This document shows positions 1 to 5,969 of a stretch of 5,969 nucleotides of DNA, in pieces; within the stretch, counting starts at the first letter, position 1; each line of letters begins with the position of its first letter. Under the pieces are notes generated by a model that worked only from the letters and a program-made list of their open reading frames with translations, was not told where the DNA came from and searched no databases. Made by a program: the position numbers and the translations under genes. Source of the DNA: JADJPL01 sp964607915 (GTDB lineage: Bacteria; Bacteroidota; Bacteroidia; Chitinophagales; Saprospiraceae); the NCBI GenBank assembly GCA_964607915.1, contig CAZSMU010000187.1, positions 1-5,969 of the forward strand. The letters are read 5' to 3'.

Positions 1-93
1 AAAAAGGCATAGTGTGGGCGAAAAAGGGCCTTTTTGACCCTTCGATGATCCCCTCTCAACAAGTCTATTATTACAGTCGGGTGATTTCTTACC
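1..93. other. Left-edge sequence, probable end of an upstream transcript
   Basis: No gene can be assigned. The terminator that follows implies that a + strand transcript ends here. Read on the + strand, one frame stops at 10-12, another at 35-37, and the third stays open through the terminator to a stop at 186-188. A protein ending at 12 or 37 would fit the terminator best, but too few residues are visible to identify it. The stretch also holds a near-palindrome, AAAAAGG-G-CCTTTTT at 21-35, whose arms are too close together to fold on themselves. No promoter or RNA gene was seen. Confidence 0.3.
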
Positions 94-125
94 AGAGCGA
101 AGCGTTTGTCTTCGCTCTTTTTTTT
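94..125 (+). terminator. Rho-independent terminator upstream of lolD
   Basis: A perfect 8-bp inverted repeat, AGAGCGAA (94-101) and TTCGCTCT (111-118), encloses a 9-base loop. It is followed directly by seven more T residues (119-125). This is the classic intrinsic terminator layout and should end a transcript entering from the left. It also argues against lolD starting at the TTG at 106, which lies in the hairpin loop. Confidence 0.87.
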
Positions 126-133
126 GCAAAGCC

Positions 134-164
134 TTCGTTCCTGTGCGTGGGGTTCGTACCTTTG
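134..164 (+). promoter_or_regulatory. Bacteroidota-type promoter for lolD
   Basis: TACCTTTG at 157-164 matches the Bacteroidota housekeeping -7 consensus TAnnTTTG exactly. Nineteen bases upstream lies TTCG (134-137), one mismatch from the -33 element TTTG. Transcription would begin around 168-172, giving a leader of only about 10 bases before the TTG at 181. The location straight after a terminator and just before a start codon supports the call. The -33 half is the weaker part. Confidence 0.6.
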
Positions 165-180
165 CGCAAAACCATACGCA

Positions 181-849
181 TTGATTGAAGCGAGCAACCT
201 ATACAAATCCTACGGGCAACTGCAGGTGCTCAAGGGGGTCAACCTGAGCATTGAAAAAGGGGAAGTAGTGGCCATCATCGGCAAATCGGGGGCGGGCAAG
301 AGCACCCTGCTCCACATCCTGGGCACGCTCGACATGCCCGATTCCGGCGAGCTGCGCATCAACGGGGAGTTGATCAACCACCTCAACGCGGCCCGGCTGG
401 CGCGCTTCCGCAACCAGAACATCGGCTTTGTGTTCCAGTTCCACCACCTGCTGCCGGAATTCACGGCCCTCGAAAACGTGTGCATCCCCGCTTTCATCGG
501 AGGCCAAAGCGAGAGCGAGGCCACCAAGCGCGCCAAAGAACTGCTCGACTACCTCGGCCTCGCCGAGCGCCTGCAACACAAGCCGACCCAACTATCGGGT
601 GGGGAGCAGCAGCGGGTCGCCGTAGCCCGCGCCCTCATGAACCAACCCGCTGTCGTCTTCGCCGACGAACCCTCCGGCAACCTCGACTCGGCCTCCTCGC
701 AAGACCTGCACCAGCTCTTCTTCCGCCTGCGCGACGACTTCGACCAGACTTTCGTGATCGTCACCCACAACGCAGAGTTGGCCGCTATGAGCGACCGGCG
801 CCTGGAAATGAAAGACGGCATTTTTGCAGCGCCCGGCGTATCCCACTAG
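181..849 (+). CDS. lolD: Lipoprotein-releasing ABC transporter ATPase LolD
   Basis: This is the cytoplasmic ATPase that powers extraction of outer-membrane lipoproteins from the inner membrane by a LolCDE-type complex and their hand-over to LolA. With the TTG at 181 the product is 222 residues, the normal LolD size, beginning MIEASNLYKSYG. Visible motifs are Walker A GKSGAGKST (34-42), Q-loop Gln86 in FQFHHLLPEFTALENV, signature LSGGEQQR (138-145), Walker B VVFADEP with catalytic Glu163, D-loop SGNLD (165-169) and switch His196. The FQFHHLLPEFTALENV stretch is characteristic of LolD within the LolD/MacB/FtsE group. No in-frame ATG precedes Met52, which lies beyond Walker A, so a non-ATG start is required. 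The TTG codons at 106 and 124 fall inside the terminator and ahead of the promoter. No Shine-Dalgarno is seen, as is usual in Bacteroidota. The permease partners are not adjacent. A MacB-like exporter ATPase is the less likely alternative. Confidence 0.93.
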   Translation: MIEASNLYKSYGQLQVLKGVNLSIEKGEVVAIIGKSGAGKSTLLHILGTLDMPDSGELRINGELINHLNAARLARFRNQNIGFVFQFHHLLPEFTALENVCIPAFIGGQSESEATKRAKELLDYLGLAERLQHKPTQLSGGEQQRVAVARALMNQPAVVFADEPSGNLDSASSQDLHQLFFRLRDDFDQTFVIVTHNAELAAMSDRRLEMKDGIFAAPGVSH

Positions 850-862
850 CCTATTTTTTCGT

Positions 863-870
863 TAAATTTG
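863..870 (+). promoter_or_regulatory. Promoter-like -7 element ahead of the TPR gene
   Basis: TAAATTTG matches the Bacteroidota -7 motif TAnnTTTG and lies just after the lolD stop. No TTTG-like -33 element sits at the expected 19-21 base distance, so only half of a promoter is visible. If real, transcription would start near 876 and give the TPR gene a leader of roughly 130 bases containing the hairpin at 925-963. Chance occurrence in this AT-rich patch is possible. Confidence 0.35.
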
Positions 871-924
871 TCTAAAGGGAGGCGTACTCCACAAGAAAGC
901 GCCGTCCTTACTGGTTTTAAGCTA

Positions 925-963
925 AACAGACTGATGGCGGAAAGGACCCGCCGCCAGTCTGTT
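925..963 (+). promoter_or_regulatory. Strong hairpin in the leader of the TPR gene
   Basis: AACAGACTG (925-933) pairs perfectly with CAGTCTGTT (955-963). Inside it, GGCGG (936-940) can pair with CCGCC (948-952) across a 2x2 internal loop. A competing fold pairs TGGCGG (935-940) with CCGCCA (951-956) and bulges TGA. Either gives about 13-14 bp. No T-run follows, so it is not a standard intrinsic terminator. It could protect or regulate the downstream message, or weakly end lolD transcription; the sequence alone does not decide. It lies 41 bases before the ATG. Confidence 0.5.
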
Positions 964-1004
964 CTACACCGCATACCATCGTAACTATATAAAAACGCCT
1001 GACC

Positions 1005-4000
1005 ATGTCCATCCGATGTTTCCTCCTCTCCGTCCTCCTGTTGGGGGGGCTTCTGTCCGCTCATGCCCAGCAGACCTCCGTTTTCAGCGAAGCGCAGCGC
1101 GCCTTCAAGGAAGGGAACCGCTATTTCGCTGATGGCCTGCTCGCCAAGGCAAAGCGCGAATACCAAAAAACCCTGGACCTGCTCCTGCCGGTACAGGAAG
1201 CAGAAGCCGAGATGCTGCGCACCCAGGCCAGGCTGAACATCGCTAAGTGCGGGGTCAGGCTGGAATCCAAAGACGGTGAAACGACTACGCTACAGGTCAT
1301 CCGCAGCCTGCACCCCGACCCGGAATACCAACAGGCACTGGCCGATATGGGGGATTACTACTTCAACAACAAACGCTACGACGAAGCGCTCGACTACTAC
1401 GCCCAAATCGTCTCCAGCAGCCTCCCCAAAGCGCAGATGGCCCAGATGAAGTTCAGGCAAGGGTACTCCCATTTTGCCAAAAAGGAATACACGACCGCCA
1501 AATCGTTCTTCAAAGAAGTCAATGCCGACAACACCAGCGACTATTTCGCCCCGGCGAGCTATTACCTCGGACTCTGCTACTTCTACGAAGGCGACTACGA
1601 GCGCGCCTACGCCGCCTTATCGGCTATCGAAGAGCACAAGGATTACAAGAGCGAGATGCCGTACATCCAGGCCCAGATCCTGTTCGCCCAGCGCAAATTC
1701 GACGAGGTCATCCGGAAAACGGCACCGGTAGCCAACGACACCCGCACAGCCAACCTCCGCGAAATCCGCCAGTTGCTGGGGCAGTCCTACTTCGAAAAAG
1801 GAGAGTACCAGAACGCACTCCCCCACCTCGAGTTCTACGCGTCGAAAGCGACCAAGCTCCGCGAGGAAGAACTCTACCAAATCGGCTACGCACAGTACCA
1901 GGAAAGGAAATACCAGGAAGCCATCCGCAACTTTAAGCCGCTGTCGAGCGCCAAATCCCCTATCGGGCAAAATGCGATGTTCTATTTGGCCAACTGCTTC
2001 CTGCAACTCGGCGATAAAAACAGCGCCCTGACAGCCCTCAACGCCGCCAAGCGCCTCGACTTCGACCCCGTGCTCAGGGAGGATGCTTTGTTCAACCACG
2101 CCAAACTGGCCTTCGAGCTCAACCAGCCCCGCGATGCCGCCAACGACCTGCTGGAAATCAAACCGCAGTCGCGCTACTACACCCAAGCCCAGCAACTGCT
2201 CAGCCAGGTGCTGCTCAGCTACCGCGACTACGCGCAGGCCCTCCTCATCCTCGACGATATGCTCAAGCGCAACAAGACGCCCGAACTCATGGCCACCTAT
2301 CAGAAAATCGCCCTGAACCGCGCCATCCAGTTGCTGCAGGCAAAAGATCTCGCCGGTGCCCAAAAGCACCTCCAGATGGCTATTGACAACCCCGTGGATC
2401 CCCGGGTGCTGGCCATATCCCTCTTCTGGATGGCCGATATCGCCAACCGCGAGGGGAAATATCAGGAGAGCGTTCAGTACGTGGACCGCTTCCTCACCGC
2501 CGCCCGCACCCTGAACGACCTGCCGGAAGAGTCCGGCGTAGTGTCCGCCAACTACCTGCAAGGATACAACTTCCTGAAAACGGAAAATTACGACCGCTCC
2601 CGCAGCTTCTTCCAGGCCACCGTGGATGCCCTCAACAAAAATCGCCGCCTCTTCTCGAATACCGAAATGACCAACGGTATGCTCGGCGATGCCACCATGC
2701 GCCTGGGCGATGCCTATTTTCGCATCAACCAGTACAATAACGCCGCGCAATACTACGACGAGGTGATCAACAAACGCTATGCCGGCTACGACTACGCCAT
2801 CTTCCAAAAAGCTCTGATCGAGGGCCTCCGGGGGCGGAAAACAGAGGAAATCGCCGCCCTGCAACGCATAGAGCGCGAATTCCCGAACTCGGAATACAGC
2901 GACGACGCACTGTTCCGCCTCGGCGCCACCTACCAGGAAATCGGCAAGCTCAGCGATGCCCTGGAACCATTCCGCACCCTGGTGAGCAAGTACCGCGCAA
3001 AGTCCCCGCTGGTCAACAAGGCCCTGCTGCAGCTCGGCTTGATCTCCTACAACCTCGGCAACTACGAGGGGGCCATCAACTACTACAAACAGGTCTTCAC
3101 CAACAACCCCGAACCCGGTGAAGCCTCCCAGGCCCTGGCCTCCCTCGAAGAAATCTACATCCGCGACCTCGGGCGTCCAGGAGATTATACTGCGTTCCTC
3201 GAGACCGTGCCCGGCTACAAGGTGGACAACTACGTGCGCGACTCCATCAACTACAAAGCCGCCCTGGTGATGTTCGAAAACGGAGAGTACAAACGCGCCG
3301 CCGAGTCGTTCACCAGCTACCTGCGCAGCTTCCCCAAAGGATTGAACGTGCTGCAGGCCACCTACAACCGCGGGGAATGTTACAGCGCCCAAAAGCAGTT
3401 CAGCCCCGCATTGGCCGATTATGAAGCGGTCGTCCAGAAGGGCCCCAGCACTTACTATTTCAAAGCACTGGAAAAAGCAGCCCTCATCGCCTACAACCAC
3501 GCACTCGACTTCGAAAAGGCGTTCCGCCTCTACTCCGAGATGGAGCGCAACGCCAGCGCCGAAGACAAGCTCTTCGAAGCGCAGATCGGCGCGATGCGCA
3601 GCGCCTATCGCAGCAACAACGCCAGCGCCGTCAGCGCCTATGCCGCCAAGGTCGCCAACAACCCCAGGGCGAGCAAAGAGCAACTGGCCACCGCCAACTT
3701 CTTCATCGGCAAGCAGGCCTACGACAAACAGGACTACAACAGCGCCCTCAACGCCTTTCAGAAAGTAATCCAGCTCAGCAATACCGAACAGAGCGCAGAG
3801 GCCCGCTACCTGATCGCCAGCATCTATTTCCAGAAACGCGAACTCGACACCGCCCAGGAAATGTGCCTCAAAGCCAATAAAGAAAGCGGGGAATTCCCAT
3901 ACTGGACGGCCCGATCGGTCATCCTACTAGCCGATGTCCTGACAGAAAAAGGCGATCTGTACAACGCCCGCGCCGTGCTCGAAGGCTTCCTCGACAACTA

Positions 4001-4106
4001 CGACGAAGACAAGACGCTGGTAGAACAGGCCCGCAAACGACTGGACGACGTGACCCGCAAGATTGATTCGAGCAGCATCCTGAACAAATCCGGTTCGGGA
4101 AATTGA
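1005..4106 (+). CDS. Large exported tetratricopeptide-repeat protein
   Basis: This 1033-residue protein probably acts in the periplasm as a TPR scaffold for protein-protein contacts; no enzymatic motif was seen. A signal peptide covers residues 1-21: Arg4, a hydrophobic core FLLSVLLLGGLL, then AHA before Gln22. Cys5 is too early for a lipobox. The rest is nearly all helical TPR-like units. Clear ones lie near 112-138 (GDYYFNNKRYDEALDYY), 148-172, 185-210, 257-280, 288-312, 565-590, 634-662, 673-700, 747-775, 785-810, 895-920, 932-958 and 970-998, with weaker units between. The mature protein could form a long superhelix of roughly 20 repeats. The tail (1019-1033) is Ser/Gly/Asn-rich. The ATG at 1005 is chosen because it directly precedes the signal peptide; no Shine-Dalgarno is present. 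The barrel gene begins 47 bases downstream without an intervening terminator, suggesting an operon and a shared role at the outer membrane. The precise function is unknown to me. Confidence 0.88.
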   Translation: MSIRCFLLSVLLLGGLLSAHAQQTSVFSEAQRAFKEGNRYFADGLLAKAKREYQKTLDLLLPVQEAEAEMLRTQARLNIAKCGVRLESKDGETTTLQVIRSLHPDPEYQQALADMGDYYFNNKRYDEALDYYAQIVSSSLPKAQMAQMKFRQGYSHFAKKEYTTAKSFFKEVNADNTSDYFAPASYYLGLCYFYEGDYERAYAALSAIEEHKDYKSEMPYIQAQILFAQRKFDEVIRKTAPVANDTRTANLREIRQLLGQSYFEKGEYQNALPHLEFYASKATKLREEELYQIGYAQYQERKYQEAIRNFKPLSSAKSPIGQNAMFYLANCFLQLGDKNSALTALNAAKRLDFDPVLREDALFNHAKLAFELNQPRDAANDLLEIKPQSRYYTQAQQLLSQVLLSYRDYAQALLILDDMLKRNKTPELMATYQKIALNRAIQLLQAKDLAGAQKHLQMAIDNPVDPRVLAISLFWMADIANREGKYQESVQYVDRFLTAARTLNDLPEESGVVSANYLQGYNFLKTENYDRSRSFFQATVDALNKNRRLFSNTEMTNGMLGDATMRLGDAYFRINQYNNAAQYYDEVINKRYAGYDYAIFQKALIEGLRGRKTEEIAALQRIEREFPNSEYSDDALFRLGATYQEIGKLSDALEPFRTLVSKYRAKSPLVNKALLQLGLISYNLGNYEGAINYYKQVFTNNPEPGEASQALASLEEIYIRDLGRPGDYTAFLETVPGYKVDNYVRDSINYKAALVMFENGEYKRAAESFTSYLRSFPKGLNVLQATYNRGECYSAQKQFSPALADYEAVVQKGPSTYYFKALEKAALIAYNHALDFEKAFRLYSEMERNASAEDKLFEAQIGAMRSAYRSNNASAVSAYAAKVANNPRASKEQLATANFFIGKQAYDKQDYNSALNAFQKVIQLSNTEQSAEARYLIASIYFQKRELDTAQEMCLKANKESGEFPYWTARSVILLADVLTEKGDLYNARAVLEGFLDNYDEDKTLVEQARKRLDDVTRKIDSSSILNKSGSGN

Positions 4107-4153
4107 TTCGTACCCCTGAAATGCCTTTTTTCAACCGAACAAAACATCTTCGC

Positions 4154-5770
4154 ATGAACCCGCTTCGCAATATTGCCCTCCTGGCATCGCTCCTCCTCCT
4201 ATCCCTGCCCTCCCTGCGCGCGCAAATCAAGCCGGACGAGGTGGATATCATCAAGCAGTTCAACGCCCGGCTGGCCGATGCCAACCGCGTACTGCTCAGC
4301 CCCAAACTGCCGCCGGCCGATACCGGCAAAAACATACAGCAGTACAACATCGTCAACCGGGCGCTGAACGTCCAGTACTTAGCTCCCCGCATCAGCCCCA
4401 AATCGCTGCGCGAAGAACCCCGGGATCCGATTTACAAAGGATACGCCCGACTGGGTGCCGGCCTGCCTAAGGCCCTGCTCTTCGAGGGCGGCTACGACCT
4501 CACGTCGAACGAAAACCTCGACCTGGGGTTCGATGTCCGGCATCTCTCTATGAACAATACGGGAAAGGTCGAAAACCAAAGCTTTTCCGACAACGATTTC
4601 GGCGCCCATGTTGCGTTCCATGCCGAGCAGGGATTCAGCGTCGCCGCCAAGGCAAATTACAGCCGGGACCTGCTGTACTTCTATGGCTATAACGAGCAGC
4701 CCGGCGAGCCGAGCTTCGGAAAGGAAGATGTCAAACAGCGCTACGCCCTGCTCGACGGGCAATTCCGCTTCTACAACAACCAACGCACGGCAGGGAATGT
4801 GGATTACTCCGTCAGCGCCGACTTCTATATGCTGGAGGACCTCTACGCCTCCCGCGAAAACGGTCTCAACCTGACCCTGGGCGGCGTCAAGTGGTTCGAC
4901 GATAAACATCCGCTCGCCATCACCCTGCAAACGGATTTCTCAACCCTGCGCGACACGGCCAAGCAGGCGCTCAACAACTTCTTCCTGACCCCGAGCTATA
5001 CCTTCCACGGCGATCGCTTCCGCATAAAGGCTGGCCTGAATGTAGCCTCCTCCAACGACGAGTTCAGCGTGTTTCCAGCCCTGGAGGCCTCGGTCAACGT
5101 CGTCAACAACCTCATCACCGCGTTTGCAGGGGCAGAAGGGAGTCTGCAAAAGAACAACTTCCGCACCCTCAGCACGTTCAACCCCTTCCTGGCGCGCTTC
5201 CCGGATATCCGGAATACTCAATACTACCACTACTTCGGAGGCGTCAAAGGGGAATATCGCGGCATACAGTACCGCGCACAACTCGGCTATAAAGACGCTC
5301 AGGACCTGGCTCTCTACCTCGGCAATGGCGATACCATCCCCCGCTTTGACGTTCTCTACGATGACGCGGGTATCGTCACCCTTTCGGCAGAGCTGAAAAC
5401 CCAAATCTCCGGACTGGAAATCGGGGGGCGTTTTCAGCAAAATGTCTATTCCATGAAAAACGAAGAAAAACCCTGGCATCTGCCCGCCCTCACGCTCAAC
5501 GCCCACGCCGCTTATGCAGGTCTCGTGGACAAGCTCACCCTGCGCAGCGAGCTGTTCGTGCAAAACGGCGTGCCGGCAAAAGCACCCGACGGAAGTACGG
5601 TCAACCTCAATGCCCTGCTGGACCTGAGCTTTGGGGCCAGTTTCCAGTTTTCTGAGAATATCGGCGCCTTTGCCAGTGTCAACAATGTACTCAATAACCG
5701 CTGGCAGCGCTGGCAATACTACCCTACCTTCGGACTCAATGCCCTGGCGGGTATCAGCGCCCGATTTTGA
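4154..5770 (+). CDS. Plug-less TonB-receptor-like outer-membrane beta-barrel protein
   Basis: The 538-residue product is predicted to be an outer-membrane barrel. The ATG at 4154 gives a clean signal peptide: MNPLRN, a hydrophobic core IALLASLLLLSLPSL, then likely cleavage after Ala23 (LRA/Q). The TTG at 4103, which overlaps the TPR stop, and the ATG at 4121 would add 17 or 11 charged residues in front, so they are less likely. Residues 24-93 form a hydrophilic, Pro-rich tail (KLPPADTGKN, QYLAPRISPK). From about residue 94 (YKGYARLGAG) to the end, alternating polar/hydrophobic strands rich in Tyr, Phe, Gly and Asn are separated by polar loops. The last strand closes with GISARF, with the C-terminal Phe typical of barrels inserted by BAM. 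The VNNVLNNRW segment near the end resembles TonB-dependent receptor C-termini. There is no plug domain and no evident TonB box, and the length is well below full receptors (about 700-1000 residues), so a TonB-dependent receptor label would overstate the case. The substrate is unknown. It follows the TPR gene by 47 bases and is probably co-transcribed with it. Confidence 0.85.
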   Translation: MNPLRNIALLASLLLLSLPSLRAQIKPDEVDIIKQFNARLADANRVLLSPKLPPADTGKNIQQYNIVNRALNVQYLAPRISPKSLREEPRDPIYKGYARLGAGLPKALLFEGGYDLTSNENLDLGFDVRHLSMNNTGKVENQSFSDNDFGAHVAFHAEQGFSVAAKANYSRDLLYFYGYNEQPGEPSFGKEDVKQRYALLDGQFRFYNNQRTAGNVDYSVSADFYMLEDLYASRENGLNLTLGGVKWFDDKHPLAITLQTDFSTLRDTAKQALNNFFLTPSYTFHGDRFRIKAGLNVASSNDEFSVFPALEASVNVVNNLITAFAGAEGSLQKNNFRTLSTFNPFLARFPDIRNTQYYHYFGGVKGEYRGIQYRAQLGYKDAQDLALYLGNGDTIPRFDVLYDDAGIVTLSAELKTQISGLEIGGRFQQNVYSMKNEEKPWHLPALTLNAHAAYAGLVDKLTLRSELFVQNGVPAKAPDGSTVNLNALLDLSFGASFQFSENIGAFASVNNVLNNRWQRWQYYPTFGLNALAGISARF

Positions 5771-5829
5771 GGTGCCGTCGCTACGCTAGGTAATACGCAA
5801 TAAAGTCTACCCATGCGTTCATTGCTTAC

Positions 5830-5859
5830 TTTCTTTTTTTGCTCGCCCAAAAAAAGAAA
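5830..5859. repeat. Perfect 12-bp inverted repeat of T/A tracts
   Basis: TTTCTTTTTTTG (5830-5841) and CAAAAAAAGAAA (5848-5859) are exact reverse complements around a 6-base loop, CTCGCC. A further A-tract and the palindrome GGGCGCCC (5868-5875) follow. From memory, similar T-tract/GGGCG/A-tract blocks recur between genes in Bacteroidota genomes, so this may be one copy of a dispersed intergenic element; only one copy is visible here. The stem is almost all A-T. Its T-run is in the 5' arm, so it is not a standard terminator for the barrel gene, though it may block or stabilise the 3' end. Confidence 0.6.
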
Positions 5860-5860
5860 C

Positions 5861-5883
5861 AAAAAAAGGGCGCCCCTTCGCCC
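5861..5883 (-). terminator. Minus-strand terminator-like hairpin
   Basis: Read on the minus strand, GGGCG, a 6-base loop AAGGGG and CGCCC form a 5-bp all-GC stem followed at once by seven T residues (5867 down to 5861). This fits a short intrinsic terminator for a transcript entering from the right, which would be convergent with the barrel gene. It sits inside the repeat-like block, so its layout may be a property of that element rather than of a particular gene. Confidence 0.45.
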
Positions 5884-5884
5884 T

Positions 5885-5943
5885 AACAGCGTCGAAAAAA
5901 CAGCCTTCGCTGTATATCTTGAACGGCGGAGGGAACAGCGTCG
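5885..5943. repeat. 10-bp direct repeat AACAGCGTCG
   Basis: AACAGCGTCG occurs at 5885-5894 and again at 5934-5943, 49 bases apart. Between the copies lies a small hairpin, ACAGC-CTTC-GCTGT (5900-5913). The flanks of the two copies do not match. No transposase or integrase is nearby, so this is a short repeat in the intergenic block rather than evidence of an insertion. Confidence 0.4.
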
Positions 5944-5969
5944 CATTTTGTTCTGGCATTTTCGCCGCC

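Noticed and set aside
106..180. Extended N-terminus for LolD from the TTG at 106
   Set aside because: The added codons start in the loop of a terminator and run through a promoter; the extension (SSLFFLQSLRSC) is unlike LolD N-termini.
1617..3683. Long open frame (688 codons) on the minus strand opposite the TPR gene
   Set aside because: It lies wholly inside a well-supported TPR gene. Its translation is a low-information Gly/Val/Ala/Glu/Leu mix with no recognisable motif, as expected from the antisense of a GC-rich gene with biased codon use.
4103..4153. Earlier starts for the barrel protein (TTG 4103 or ATG 4121)
   Set aside because: They place charged residues ahead of an otherwise ideal signal peptide beginning at ATG 4154. 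The TTG-stop overlap with the TPR gene is tempting as translational coupling but has weaker support.
5795..5825. Weak hairpins after the barrel gene (ACGCA/TGCGT and GCAAT/ATTGC)
   Set aside because: Stems of only 5 bp with loops of 14-19 bases; too weak to call a terminator even though a T-rich stretch follows.
5719..5946. 75-codon minus-strand open frame overlapping the barrel gene end
   Set aside because: It overlaps the C-terminal strand of a supported gene, then reads through the repeat block; the composition is Arg/Leu/Phe low complexity.
5813..5969. Partial + strand open frame starting MRSLLTFFFCSPKKRNKK and running off the right edge
   Set aside because: It translates straight through the T/A inverted repeat and GC hairpin, is Lys/Arg-rich with no family resemblance, and looks like a phantom of the repeat block.
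5819..5969. Minus-strand open frame entering from the right edge and stopping at 5819-5821, ending RAKKESKQ
   Set aside because: Its visible part covers the same repeat block and crosses the minus-strand terminator-like hairpin. It could be the tail of a real gene beyond the window, but nothing visible supports that.
1..5969. Search for CRISPR arrays, tRNA or rRNA genes, transposases and phage-like genes
   Set aside because: None seen; the coding space is filled by three envelope-related genes and the gaps are all under 200 bases.

Overview
The window reads as a stretch of a fairly GC-rich Bacteroidota chromosome, possibly a Saprospiria- or Chitinophagia-like lineage (tentative). This rests on protein style rather than a marker gene: a LolD-type ATPase, a very large periplasmic TPR protein and a plug-less TonB-receptor-like beta-barrel. 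It also rests on two exact matches to the Bacteroidota -7 promoter motif TAnnTTTG, the absence of Shine-Dalgarno sequences, and an A/T-tract-rich intergenic element at the right end. All three supported genes are on the + strand.

Left edge (1-180): there is no gene I can assign. The tail of an upstream transcript is inferred from a strong rho-independent terminator at 94-125. A Bacteroidota-type promoter follows at 134-164, and lolD starts at a TTG at 181. Terminator, promoter and start lie within about 90 bases, so lolD looks like the first gene of a new transcript.

Centre: lolD (181-849) encodes the ATPase of the lipoprotein-release ABC transporter; its membrane partners (LolC/E type) are not in the window. 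A 155-base gap follows, with a promoter-like TAAATTTG and a strong hairpin (925-963). Then comes a 1033-residue exported TPR protein (1005-4106). It is followed 47 bases later by a 538-residue outer-membrane beta-barrel protein (4154-5770) that resembles a TonB-dependent receptor barrel but has no plug domain. The gap between the last two shows no promoter or terminator, so they probably form one transcription unit and may act together at the outer membrane. LolD delivers lipoproteins to that membrane, so all three products relate to the envelope, although lolD may be regulated separately.

Right edge (5771-5969): non-coding by my reading. It holds a perfect 12-bp inverted repeat of T/A tracts, a terminator-like hairpin facing the minus strand, and a 10-bp direct repeat. 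This resembles a dispersed intergenic element and may end a convergent gene beyond the window. I found no mobile element, CRISPR array, tRNA or rRNA. Nothing here is clearly a new defence or mobile system; the TPR/barrel pair is the least characterised and most interesting content.
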